Shown here piece after piece: positions 18,559 to 28,000 of a DNA stretch of 64,000 nucleotides. A model generated the notes under the pieces. The model was not told the DNA's origin and made no database searches. It saw only the letters and a program-made list of their open reading frames with translations. This DNA is from Pseudomonas tructae (GTDB taxonomy: Bacteria > Pseudomonadota > Gammaproteobacteria > Pseudomonadales > Pseudomonadaceae): NCBI RefSeq assembly GCF_004214895.1, contig NZ_CP035952.1, positions 806,001 to 870,000 on the forward strand, given 5' to 3'. The position numbers and the translations under genes were made by a program. Positions within the stretch are counted from its first letter, which is position 1. Each line of letters starts with the position of its first letter.

Positions 18559-19221
18559 TCAGTCAAGCAACTGGCGCAATGTGTTGAGTAGGCGGGGCTG
18601 GTGGTTTTCCTGGCCCTGCTCCAGTTCCTGGCGGTAACCTTCGAGGAAGGCGGCGCCATTGTCATCGCCCAGCAACCACTGGCGGTCTTCGGCATAGCGC
18701 AGCACATGGTGAAAGTTACGCACGCGTTGGCGCTCTCTGAGAGGGCGGCTCTGGCGTTGCAGGTCGGCTATATCGATCAGTCCCAGCTCGCGCTCAGGCG
18801 TCAGTACCACGTTACCCAAATGCAACGACCTGAAATAGATACCCAGGCTATGTAAATGGGCAATGAATTGCCCCAGCTGGGCCCGCAACGTTTGCGCACC
18901 TTCCTGTTTGTGCAGGAGTTGGCGCAGGGTTTCGCCTGCCAGTGGCGCATAGTAGACAGCATCACGCTGGATGCTGGGGATGCGGTACACGCCGATGATC
19001 TCGGGGCTGGGTACCCCCAGTTGTTGCAGCGCCTGGGCGTTGTTCGCAAAGCGCCGGGCGTAGGGGTACAGCAGCGCCGAGCTGAGCAGGCGCTTGCGCC
19101 GAAACAGCTTGAGCATCCGCCCGTCACGCAATCGCAGCACCTTGTCGCCGGAGCCGTCGGCCTCCAGCACGTGCGCACCCTCGCGCAACGACATGTAGGT
19201 GGTGTGATCCATTGCTTGCAT
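18559..19221 (-). CDS. LPS kinase-like (InaA/WaaP-type) protein with altered catalytic loop
   Basis: This 220-residue protein has the small-kinase layout of the InaA/KdkA/WaaP group, sometimes called toluene tolerance protein in Pseudomonas. Lys38 sits where the ATP-anchoring lysine is expected. The catalytic loop reads IYFRSLHLGNVVL (129-140), so the usual HGD Asp is replaced by Ser132 while Asn137 is kept. Asp150/Asp153 in LIDIADL take the DFG position. GGAGG stands six bases before the ATG. It is opposite to the genes on both sides, ends one base after the GT-C-like gene's stop, and its start faces msbA. Phosphorylation of a core sugar is the family role; loss of the catalytic Asp makes activity uncertain. 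Confidence 0.75.
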   Translation of the reverse strand: MQAMDHTTYMSLREGAHVLEADGSGDKVLRLRDGRMLKLFRRKRLLSSALLYPYARRFANNAQALQQLGVPSPEIIGVYRIPSIQRDAVYYAPLAGETLRQLLHKQEGAQTLRAQLGQFIAHLHSLGIYFRSLHLGNVVLTPERELGLIDIADLQRQSRPLRERQRVRNFHHVLRYAEDRQWLLGDDNGAAFLEGYRQELEQGQENHQPRLLNTLRQLLD

Positions 19222-19289
19222 GCTTAACCTCCGCTCAGAAGCCGACTATCTTAACTGACTTGCCACAGGCCCGCCTGCCGTTGGTTTCA

Positions 19290-19317
19290 TTGGGGAAAAA
19301 AGGCGCTGTGATATGAT
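19290..19317 (+). promoter_or_regulatory. Probable sigma-70 promoter of msbA
   Basis: TTGGGG at 19290-19295, a 16-base spacer and an extended -10 TGATATGAT (19309-19317), 29 bases before the msbA ATG. Confidence 0.6.
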
Positions 19318-19346
19318 TCCCCCCTCATTGTTATGTGCGGATTCCC

Positions 19347-21167
19347 ATGAGCAGTCCTGAACCACGCCCCCAGTCCACGTTGGCGATCTATTTCCGCCTG
19401 CTGGCTTATGTGCGGCCCTATATCGGGCTGTTCTTGCTGAGCATCCTGGGCTTTCTGATTTTTGCCTCGACTCAGCCGATGCTGGCTTACATCCTCAAGT
19501 ATTTCGTCGATGGCCTGGCCAATCCGGAGGCTCGCCTGTTCCCCGGAAATCCTTACCTGGGCGAGTTGCAACTGTTGCAGGCAGTGCCCCTGCTGATTGT
19601 TGCAATCGCTGTCTGGCAAGGTGTGGGCTCGTTTCTGGGTAACTTCTTTCTTGCCCGCGTTTCGCTTGGCCTGGTCCATGACCTGCGAGTCGTCCTGTTC
19701 AACAAGCTGCTGGACCTGCCGAACCAGTATTTTGACAAAAACAACTCTGGCCACCTGATTTCCCGAATCACCTTCAACGTCACCATGGTGACCGGCGCGG
19801 CAACCGATGCGATCAAGGTGGTGATTCGTGAGGGCATGACCGTTGTGTTCCTGTTCTGCACCTTGTTGTGGATGAACTGGAAGCTCACCCTGGTGATGGT
19901 TGCCATCCTGCCCATCATTGCCTTGATGGTCAGCAGCACCAGCCGCAAGTTTCGCAAGCAGAGCAAAAAGATCCAGGTGTCCATGGGCGATGTCACCCAT
20001 GTGGCCTCCGAAACCATCCATGGTTACCGTGTGGTCCGTAGTTTTGGTGGCGAAAGCTACGAGAAATCGCGCTTTGAGCAGGCCAGCCAAAGCAACACCG
20101 ACAAGCAGTTGTCGATGACCAAGACGGGCGCGGTCTATACCCCGACGCTGCAGTTGGTGACCTACAGTGCCATGGCTGTGGTGATGTTCCTGGTGCTGCT
20201 GCTGCGTGGAGAGGCCTCGGCCGGTGATCTGGTCGCCTACATCACCATGGCGGGCCTGCTGCCCAAGCCGATTCGCCAGCTTTCCGAAGTCAGCTCCACC
20301 ATTCAGCGCGGCGTAGCTGGCGCCGAAAGCATTTTTGAACAACTGGATGAAGCCCCGGAAGTCGACAACGGCACCCTTGAGCGCGATCGTCTGGAGGGGC
20401 GCCTTGAAGTGCGCAATCTCAGCTTCCAGTACCCTGGTAACGAAAAGAAGGTATTGGACGACATCAGCTTCGTCGTTGAGCCAGGGCAGATGGTCGCCTT
20501 GGTCGGGCGCTCAGGCAGTGGCAAGTCGACCCTGGCCGGATTGATCCCACGTTTCTACCAGCATGAGCAGGGACAGATCCTGCTCGATGGCGAAGAAGTC
20601 CAGGCGTTCACCCTGCGTAGCCTGCGCCGCCAGATTGCTCTGGTGACCCAGCAGGTAACCTTGTTCAACGATACGGTGGCGAACAACATCGCGTACGGTG
20701 ATCTGGCAGGTGCCCCGATCGAGGCGATCAAGCAGGCCGCCTCCGAAGCGTATGCCGATGAGTTCATCAACAAGATGCCGCAAGGCTATCAGACGCTGGT
20801 GGGGGAGAACGGCGTGCTGTTGTCCGGTGGCCAGCGCCAGCGCCTGGCGATTGCCCGCGCGCTGCTCAAGGACGCACCTCTGTTGATACTTGACGAGGCG
20901 ACCTCGGCACTTGATACCGAATCGGAGCGGCATATCCAGGCGGCGTTGGACCACGTGGTCAAAAATCGCACCACCCTGGTCATCGCCCACCGTCTGACCA
21001 CCATTGAAAAGGCCGACCTGATTCTAGTGATGGAAGAGGGGCGGATCGTCGAGCGAGGCACGCATGTGCAGTTGCTGGCGCAGAACAGCCATTACGCCCG
21101 TCTGCATGCCAAGGAATTCGAGGAAGGTGGTGATTTGCAAGCGACACAAGCGATCGACGCATGTTGA
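19347..21167 (+). CDS. msbA: Lipid A-core flippase MsbA (ABC exporter)
   Basis: The 606-residue half-transporter fuses six transmembrane helices (residues about 20-320) to one ATPase domain. The ATPase shows Walker A GRSGSGKST, signature LSGGQRQR, Walker B LLILDEATSALD and the switch histidine in VIAHRLTT. As a homodimer it flips core-lipid A from the inner to the outer leaflet using ATP. ATG 19347 (MSSPEPRPQS) is preferred over an in-frame GTG at 19335. The next gene overlaps its last codons, and an LPS operon msbA - Mig-14-like - PIG-L follows. Confidence 0.95.
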   Translation: MSSPEPRPQSTLAIYFRLLAYVRPYIGLFLLSILGFLIFASTQPMLAYILKYFVDGLANPEARLFPGNPYLGELQLLQAVPLLIVAIAVWQGVGSFLGNFFLARVSLGLVHDLRVVLFNKLLDLPNQYFDKNNSGHLISRITFNVTMVTGAATDAIKVVIREGMTVVFLFCTLLWMNWKLTLVMVAILPIIALMVSSTSRKFRKQSKKIQVSMGDVTHVASETIHGYRVVRSFGGESYEKSRFEQASQSNTDKQLSMTKTGAVYTPTLQLVTYSAMAVVMFLVLLLRGEASAGDLVAYITMAGLLPKPIRQLSEVSSTIQRGVAGAESIFEQLDEAPEVDNGTLERDRLEGRLEVRNLSFQYPGNEKKVLDDISFVVEPGQMVALVGRSGSGKSTLAGLIPRFYQHEQGQILLDGEEVQAFTLRSLRRQIALVTQQVTLFNDTVANNIAYGDLAGAPIEAIKQAASEAYADEFINKMPQGYQTLVGENGVLLSGGQRQRLAIARALLKDAPLLILDEATSALDTESERHIQAALDHVVKNRTTLVIAHRLTTIEKADLILVMEEGRIVERGTHVQLLAQNSHYARLHAKEFEEGGDLQATQAIDAC

Positions 21168-22057
21168 GTGCTCTGCGCTGGTGGCGTGAACGTGGCTGGA
21201 ACGAGATTGACCAACAGCGCTATGCCGAAGTCTGGCAGCAGTTCGGCGGCAGTGTGGCGACACATCCGCAGGTAGTGGAGCGGCTGTCCGAGTTTGTCCA
21301 GGTGCCGGTGCGCTACCTGGGGTGGCACGTCGATGGTCGGTTGGTGGCAGCCATGCCGTGTTGGGGCCGGCATGTGGCCCTGGCCAAGGAGGTGCTCAAG
21401 CGCGAAGGCAAGCGTAGCTTGCTGGACATGGGTAATGCCGAAATCATCCTGCCGGTATCGCCCGGCGTACAAGTGCCAGTGCGCCAGCGCATGCGATATG
21501 TCTCGGACCTCAATGCCGGGACGATCACCACCCTCAGGACGCAGCCCGAAGGCCTGGCCATGGCCAGGGCGCCGGAAGACTACTCGAAGAAATTTCGTTA
21601 TAACCAGCGTCGTGAACTGCGTCTGCTCGAGGAGGCCGGTGGTACGTTGCAACCCATGCAGGCGTTCTCGGCAACTGAGCAGGCGGCCATGTACACCGAG
21701 CTGTTCGAACGCCGCTGGGGCTTCGAGGTGCCGGGCAAGAAGGGGCTGGCCGAGGTCTTCAGCTTGATGCGCGAGTTCATGACGGGCTCGGTGGCGCTAC
21801 TTGAGGGCGTGCCCGTGGCCATCCAGGTGCTCTATCGGGTGGAGGCTGCGCAATGGATATCGTTGGAGTACATCAATGGTGGCGTTGATCCGCAAAGTCG
21901 TGAATTCAGCCCTGGCAGCGTACTCAGCTTCGTCAATACCCAGCAGGCCTGGGACGATGCCAGGGCGCTTGGCAAGCCGCTGCGCTACTCCTTTGGCCGC
22001 GCCGACCGTGAATACAAGGACCGCTGGTGCCACACGGTCCCGGTTCATCAGGTTTAA
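21161..22057 (+). CDS. Mig-14-like GNAT-fold protein (antimicrobial peptide resistance)
   Basis: This 298-residue protein resembles Salmonella Mig-14 and its P. aeruginosa homologue, which protect against cationic antimicrobial peptides. The C-terminal half looks like a GNAT/FemX-type acyltransferase (KKFRYNQRRELRLLEE, then ELFERRWGFEVPGKKG and SFGRADREYKDRWC). Biochemical activity is not established for the family. It overlaps msbA by 7 bases (ATG at 21161) and precedes the PIG-L gene by 3 bases, so it is made with LPS export machinery. Transfer of an acyl or aminoacyl group to LPS is plausible but inferred. Confidence 0.8.
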   Translation: MLSALRWWRERGWNEIDQQRYAEVWQQFGGSVATHPQVVERLSEFVQVPVRYLGWHVDGRLVAAMPCWGRHVALAKEVLKREGKRSLLDMGNAEIILPVSPGVQVPVRQRMRYVSDLNAGTITTLRTQPEGLAMARAPEDYSKKFRYNQRRELRLLEEAGGTLQPMQAFSATEQAAMYTELFERRWGFEVPGKKGLAEVFSLMREFMTGSVALLEGVPVAIQVLYRVEAAQWISLEYINGGVDPQSREFSPGSVLSFVNTQQAWDDARALGKPLRYSFGRADREYKDRWCHTVPVHQV

Positions 22058-22060
22058 TGC

Positions 22061-23461
22061 ATGAGCGCGCGTAAACAACGGCTGTTGAAGGCTCACCGAC
22101 GCAACAAGCGCCTGGCGCTGGTGGTTGCGCTGGTGGTGTTGGTGGGGCTGGGTGTGACACTGGCCTGGTGGCTGGTGCCAATACTCATGTTGGCGGGCTG
22201 GGTCGCGCACGAGGCCTGGTTCGCCGATCACCTGTTCTACCGGGGGGGCGATGACTATCAGTACCTGTTCCCGGAAGATGTTCAGCAGCAGCCGGTATCG
22301 CTGAATGCGGGCAAGGTGCAGTTGAGCGCTGCCTTGGCCGAAGGTGAAACCCTGGTCCTGGCTGTGCGTGTCCAGTGCCGATGGCTTGGGCGCTGGCTCG
22401 ACCCTTATGTCGAAGTCGGTGATGACCGTCAGGATTTCGAGCGTGGTGTTGCCGGCCTGCGTTTTCTCAACCTGTCCGGTCAACGCGAAGCATTGGAGCG
22501 CGGGGCGTTGAGCCTGCGTGGGCGTTATTGCCGGCTCGGTGCAACGGGCACCTTGTATGTCATGGCCAACCCGCCCTACACCCAGCAGCGTTCGATGATT
22601 CTTGCGCCCCATGCCGACGACGCTGAGCTTGCGGCCTTCGGGTTCTACAGCGCCAGCGCCGAGGTCAGCATTGTGACGCTGACCCAGGGGGAGATCGAAG
22701 CGCAGTCCTTCCAGCGGCTGGGGCTCGACCCTGCCCAGGCCGCCCGGTTGAAAGGCCGCCTGCGTAGCTGGGACAGCCTGGCGATACCCTTGTGGGGCGG
22801 CGTTACGGCCAACCATTGTGTGCAGTTGGGCTATTACTGTCTGCAACTGCCGTCCATGGCCAGTGAGCCAGGCAAGGCCTGGGGGTCGCGGGAGTCGGGC
22901 GAGAGCGATACGCGCAGCGTTCGCCAGCACAATCCGCTGTCACTGCCGGGTGACCGCGATGGCGCGCCGACCTGGCACAACCTGGTTGCCGACCTGGTGG
23001 CGCTGCTGGAGCATTTTCAGCCGCAGGTGATCGTCACACCGCATCCGGAGTTGGACCCACATGCAGACCATGTCGCTACCAGTCAGGCGATTTTCGCCGC
23101 GATTGGCCAGAGTCGCTGGAAGCCCTCCACGGCGTTGCTGTATGCCAACCACCTGCATGACAACGACCGCTGGCCAATGGGGCCGGCAGGGATGGGAATC
23201 GCCTTGCCACCCGCCATCGAGGCATTGCCGGCTGATCGATTGTGGAGCCCCTTGCTGGATGCCACGACGCAACTGGACAAGGCCATGGCCTTGAACATGC
23301 AACATGATCTCCAGGGGCCTTTGGCGTTCAAGCGGCGGCTTCGCCGTCTGATTCAGCGGCTGCTTGCCGGCAGGCGCTGGCCGGCGACTGGCGAGGACGA
23401 GTTCTTGCGTAAAGCGGTCAGGCGCCACGAGTTGTTTTGGGTGCGGCGGATCGGCGATTGA
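22061..23461 (+). CDS. Membrane-anchored PIG-L family N-deacetylase
   Basis: The product has 466 residues. Two hydrophobic segments occur near residues 18-50, then a periplasm- or cytoplasm-facing region, then a PIG-L domain with the zinc motif APHADDAE (182-189) and a later HPELDPHADH histidine cluster. PIG-L enzymes remove acetyl groups from N-acetylhexosamines. Pseudomonas LPS core contains a galactosamine that can be N-alanylated, so deacetylation of a core amino sugar is an attractive role; this is inference from the position between msbA and hldE. Confidence 0.82.
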   Translation: MSARKQRLLKAHRRNKRLALVVALVVLVGLGVTLAWWLVPILMLAGWVAHEAWFADHLFYRGGDDYQYLFPEDVQQQPVSLNAGKVQLSAALAEGETLVLAVRVQCRWLGRWLDPYVEVGDDRQDFERGVAGLRFLNLSGQREALERGALSLRGRYCRLGATGTLYVMANPPYTQQRSMILAPHADDAELAAFGFYSASAEVSIVTLTQGEIEAQSFQRLGLDPAQAARLKGRLRSWDSLAIPLWGGVTANHCVQLGYYCLQLPSMASEPGKAWGSRESGESDTRSVRQHNPLSLPGDRDGAPTWHNLVADLVALLEHFQPQVIVTPHPELDPHADHVATSQAIFAAIGQSRWKPSTALLYANHLHDNDRWPMGPAGMGIALPPAIEALPADRLWSPLLDATTQLDKAMALNMQHDLQGPLAFKRRLRRLIQRLLAGRRWPATGEDEFLRKAVRRHELFWVRRIGD

Positions 23462-23481
23462 GGCCGGGTGATTCAGCCCTG

Positions 23482-23490
23482 TGCTAATAT
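23482..23490 (+). promoter_or_regulatory. Extended -10 promoter element of hldE
   Basis: TGCTAATAT matches an extended -10 (TGn plus TAATAT), 36 bases before the hldE ATG. No convincing -35 is visible. Confidence 0.4.
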
Positions 23491-23526
23491 CCTGCCCCTG
23501 TTAATTATTTTGTATATGGGTTGCCC

Positions 23527-24948
23527 ATGAAGTTGTCCATGCCGCGTTTCGATCAAGCCCCGGTACTGGTGGTGGGCGATGTCATGCTCGACCGCTACTG
23601 GCATGGCGGTACCTCACGGATTTCACCAGAAGCCCCGGTACCGGTGGTCAAGGTCGAACAGATCGAGGACCGTCCGGGGGGAGCTGCCAACGTCGCCTTG
23701 AACATTGCAGCCCTGGGGGCCCCGGCGGCACTGGTCGGGGTGACCGGTCAGGACGAGGCTGCCGACAGCCTCGCCAATAGCCTGCAGGCCGCTGGCGTGC
23801 GTTCGATCTTCCAGCGCATCGCCCACCAGCCGACCATCGTCAAGTTGCGGGTCATGAGCCGGCACCAGCAATTGCTGCGTATCGACTTCGAAGAACCCTT
23901 CGCCACCGATCCGCTGTCGCTGGATGCTGAAGTCGGCGCGCTGCTCGACGGCGTCAAGGTCCTGGTGCTGTCGGACTATGGCAAGGGTGCGCTGAAAAAC
24001 CACCAGAGCCTGATCCAGGCCGCCCGGGCCAAAGGCATTCCGGTCCTGGCCGATCCCAAGGGCAAGGATTTCTCCATTTATCGCGGTGCCAGCCTGATCA
24101 CCCCGAACCTCAGCGAGTTCGAAGCCATCGTTGGTCGTTGCGCCGATGAGGCGGAGCTGGTGGCCAAGGGCGGTCAACTGATGGGCGAGCTGGAGCTGGG
24201 CGCCTTGCTGGTGACCCGTGGCGAGCATGGCATGACCTTGCTGCGCCCTGATCACCCGGCCTTGCACCTGCCTGCCCGGGCCCGTGAAGTGTTTGATGTG
24301 ACCGGTGCTGGCGATACGGTGATCTCGACCCTGGCGGCGGCCATCGCCGCCGGCGAGGAGCTGCCCCATGCGGTGGGCCTGGCCAACCTGGCCGCTGGCA
24401 TCGTGGTCGGCAAACTCGGTACTGCCGCTATCAGTGCGCCGGAGTTGCGACGTGCGATTCAGCGTGAAGAGGGCTCCGAGCGGGGTGTGCTGAGCCTCGA
24501 TCAGTTGCTGCTGGCCATCGATGATGCCCGTGCGCACAACGAGAAGATTGTCTTCACCAACGGTTGCTTCGACATCCTTCATGCCGGGCATGTCACCTAC
24601 CTGGAGCAGGCGCGTGCCCAGGGCGATCGCTTGATCGTTGCAGTCAACGACGATGCCTCGGTCAGCCGCCTGAAAGGCCCGGGACGGCCAATCAACAGTG
24701 TTGACCGGCGTATGGCTGTGCTGGCCGGCCTGGGTGCGGTGGACTGGGTCATCAGTTTTCCGGAGGGCACGCCGGAAAACCTGCTGAGCCAGGTCAAGCC
24801 GGATGTGCTGGTCAAGGGCGGTGACTATGGCATCGACCAGGTAGTGGGTGCGGATATCGTCAGGGCCTACGGCGGTACCGTGAAGGTTCTGGGACTGGTG
24901 GAGAACAGCTCGACCACAGCGATCGTCGAGAAAATCCGCAAGAACTGA
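23527..24948 (+). CDS. hldE: Bifunctional heptose-7-phosphate kinase / heptose-1-phosphate adenylyltransferase HldE
   Basis: The 473-residue fusion makes ADP-D-glycero-beta-D-manno-heptose for LPS inner core. The N-terminal ribokinase-like half (1-320) phosphorylates heptose 7-phosphate ([12 protein letters not shown], catalytic DVTGAGDT). The C-terminal nucleotidyltransferase half (340-473) has [19 protein letters not shown] with the HxGH motif. ATG 23527 gives [12 protein letters not shown], the usual family start; a TTG six bases earlier is unlikely. A strong bidirectional hairpin follows. HldE products feed the same LPS pathway as the neighbouring core genes. Confidence 0.97.
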   Translation: MKLSMPRFDQAPVLVVGDVMLDRYWHGGTSRISPEAPVPVVKVEQIEDRPGGAANVALNIAALGAPAALVGVTGQDEAADSLANSLQAAGVRSIFQRIAHQPTIVKLRVMSRHQQLLRIDFEEPFATDPLSLDAEVGALLDGVKVLVLSDYGKGALKNHQSLIQAARAKGIPVLADPKGKDFSIYRGASLITPNLSEFEAIVGRCADEAELVAKGGQLMGELELGALLVTRGEHGMTLLRPDHPALHLPARAREVFDVTGAGDTVISTLAAAIAAGEELPHAVGLANLAAGIVVGKLGTAAISAPELRRAIQREEGSERGVLSLDQLLLAIDDARAHNEKIVFTNGCFDILHAGHVTYLEQARAQGDRLIVAVNDDASVSRLKGPGRPINSVDRRMAVLAGLGAVDWVISFPEGTPENLLSQVKPDVLVKGGDYGIDQVVGADIVRAYGGTVKVLGLVENSSTTAIVEKIRKN

Positions 24949-25011
24949 AGTCATCGCGGGGCTGGCCCGCAGCGAGCATTGCCTTAATGCCAGTCAGTAG
25001 ACCACGACGAA

Positions 25012-25042
25012 AAATGCTCCGTATTATCGATACGGAGCATTT
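25012..25042. terminator. Bidirectional terminator between hldE and the large toxin gene
   Basis: A perfect 13-bp stem (25012-25024 with 25030-25042, AAATGCTCCGTAT) and 5-base loop with A/T flanks lies between two convergent genes. Confidence 0.85.
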
Positions 25043-25075
25043 GTTGAGCACTATATAGATTGCCAAGTATTCACG

Positions 25076-28000
25076 CTAAACCACTTGAGGTGGAAGTGCT
25101 TGCCATTGTCGGGTAGGTACTGTTCTTGATGCATTCACGACCGCCTGTGCCTCCTTTGCCGCCTGTAGAGCAGCATCATTTACAACCAGTAAAAACTCTG
25201 CGCGAGGCTTCGCAGTCGGCCCTGGCTGCCGCGCTTGCCTGAATGTATGAAAGCCTAACGCTTTGAAACTGTTCTCTTTGTAGGGGCTATAGGTATTTGT
25301 GATAATAACCTTAACTCCTTTTTCATTGAGTGGGAGCACATGCGCCTGGATTTTGCGCATGAAGTCATTTTCGTGAAGATAAACATCGCTGAAGTGGCCG
25401 CTTAAGACAACGAAGTCGCTGGGTTTTGTTGCCTCGCGGCTTAATAATTCCCAGCCGTCGTGATTTAAAAAGGCAGTTGGTTTTTTTGCTCGGCTATGTA
25501 TATGACTTATGTAGTTTATTTTGTTGGTGCTGGCAGTGGAGATGTTGCTAAATAAGGTTAATATATTAAAGTCCCTGTTCATGAGGGTGATCGGGAAGTG
25601 CAATGAATGTACGCCCGTCAATAATTTCCTGATTTCAACGACGCCGCCGACGGCTGCATTGTTTTGGGCGATATAAAATAAAGCCGCCAAAAACGCATTG
25701 CTTTCGCTGACCACTCGACCGTTTTTAAGTTTAGAAATAACACTGGGGCGCGTAGGTTGTGCAATGAAAGGTTTGTCATTCTTTATCTCAACAAGTGTCC
25801 GAATGCAGTCATTGAAATAATCTTTAACGTCCTCGCGCAACTCGCTAACGTTAGGTGCATTAGATGCAGCTTTGGCGGCAGCTGTACTTTGATATCTATG
25901 GCTGAGTAACTCCGGGTCAAGTGAGATTCCACGCTGCTGAGCGAGATCAAACATATCTTTCTTGATGGCTGCAATGTGTTGCTTGACGAGGTCTGGTTGA
26001 GCGACTATTTCTTTTTGCGTCCAGGAAATGAGTGGATTCCAGTCATTTACTATCATTTCGCCTTCGAAGCCGAGGGCTCTTGCGTAATTGGAGTAGTGGC
26101 CTGAACCCGCCATCGGTTCTATAAGACGTTCTATAGCGGCGTTGTTATTTTTTTGTAAGTTCAGGATGGAGGCGATCAACCCGCCATTCAGCTCTTTCAA
26201 TTCTTCAGCCACCGCGCCGGGCATGGGGAAAAATTTCAGCGAATTTAGATCTACTTGCATGCCCCACTGGTGGAAGGTGGTGATTTTTTCTTCAATGTTA
26301 TCTGCAGTCGTTAGCGCTTTTACTGAAAGCGAAGGGTGGTTGGTCAGTTGCCTACGGTAGTCACTCGGAGCCTTATCTTTTGGCCAGACAAATGGATAAA
26401 ATTCGTTTCTTGTAACTCTGGAAGTATTGACTAGTTTGAACGTCTCTGCATAGCTGGAGTCCTTCAAGGAAAAGGGCCCAATGGCGGCGCCGTCCACCGT
26501 TAGTTGTCCATTCCAAACGCTTGGCGCTTCGGGTGCGGGTGGCGACGATCCTGCCTGTGACGGGCCTGGTGTTGGCGACGTTGCTTCGGGCGGTCCTGTC
26601 AGAGACTCAGCCTTTCTTTTTCCGCCTCCTCGCACACCCCCTACCTTCTGCCACAGACCCTGTTGATCCAGATCTAAGAACAAGCCCGTTTCGATGCGTG
26701 TGTTAGGATTGATAATCTGAACTTGTTCCCCGCCTCCCTGAAAGTCGCTCTTTATTTGAAATACCGTTCCGTCGTTGCTACGGACGTAGTAATCTGCGTA
26801 GGCGTCACGATAAACGCCTTTGGCGTTGGCTGTAAGACCGTCAATGCGTGTATTTGGCACGCTGAGCTGAGTATGTAACGAATGGGAAGTGGCGGAACTC
26901 GGGCGTGGAGTGTGCCTGAGTAAACGAAAAAGGGCGAGCTCGCCAACGGAGTCAAACAGCAGGGTCATCATGGCGTCCGCAAAGTGACTCAGTGAGGCGT
27001 CATAGTCCCTTTGACGGAATGCCTCAACTGCACTGAGGCCAGCGTAAAGACACCGTGTAAGAGCAATGGCCAGCGTCACCTTGATGGGCAAGAAAGTGGT
27101 TATCACATCCAGCGCCAAAAGGCCTCCGGTGATAAGATCGCTTTTGAATTTCTCAGTGTTTGATGTGGTTAAGGTGTCGGCATTTGTGCGGGCGTTACTT
27201 ATCTGTGTGTCAAATGATTTTTTGAGGAAGTCGCCAGCAATGGGTCGTGTATGAAGGGTGTACTCTAGCTGTGCCAATATGTAAGAGTAATCAGGTGGTG
27301 AAGCGCTATAGAAATGGAACTCATTCTCTATCGACCAATCAGCCCCGCTAGGTCCTGGATCGCCGTTTAAAATCGATCTTGCCTTGGCTACCGAGTGAGC
27401 AGGTACCCGGCCCAGCAGATAGTCCTTGATTTTCTGGCTACTGCTCATCCACGACCAGAGATCGTTGTGGTTGGCAAACTCTCGAAGCTCCTCGCCTTCG
27501 ACCACATTGGGCAAATAGACGACCAGCTTCCCCGAACCGCTCGGTAACGTTTCAAAAGTGATGACATCCTGTACTGCAGCGTCTCCAATCATCACAGCGT
27601 TGACGGTAACACCTCGGTTATTGATTTTTTCTCGTGTTGACGCGTCTGGCCTCGCCAAGGCGGCCTGGACAATTGCCACGCAATTAGCGCTCATCAGTTG
27701 ACGCATTTCTGCTTCAAGTAGCTGCAAGCGTAGAGCGGCGTGAAGTGTCGCAACGTAGCTTTGCCTATTCTCGTCTGTCACCAGCCGCTGTAGTTTTTTG
27801 TCGTAGGTGTCGGCAATATCGGCAATTTGGACTATATTTCTGATTTTCCAGATGTCCAGCCACTCAATGGGCTGATCCAGTTCGTCGGTGATGGTCACTG
27901 TCACAAATATGTTTATGGTGTCAAACCAGCTGACGTTGGATAGACCGAGCTCAGTTAGCGACTTCGTTTCTGGCTTCCAGCCCAGGCTGGTTGCCAGGTG

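Noticed and set aside
24953..24980. Possible further REP unit after hldE
   Set aside because: TCGCGGGGCTGGCCCGC resembles the REP core but is diverged and unpaired; not enough to call.
25076..26260. Reading the Dam-like domain as part of a restriction-modification system
   Set aside because: No nuclease or specificity gene is nearby, the DPPY motif is missing, and the domain is fused to a toxin chassis.
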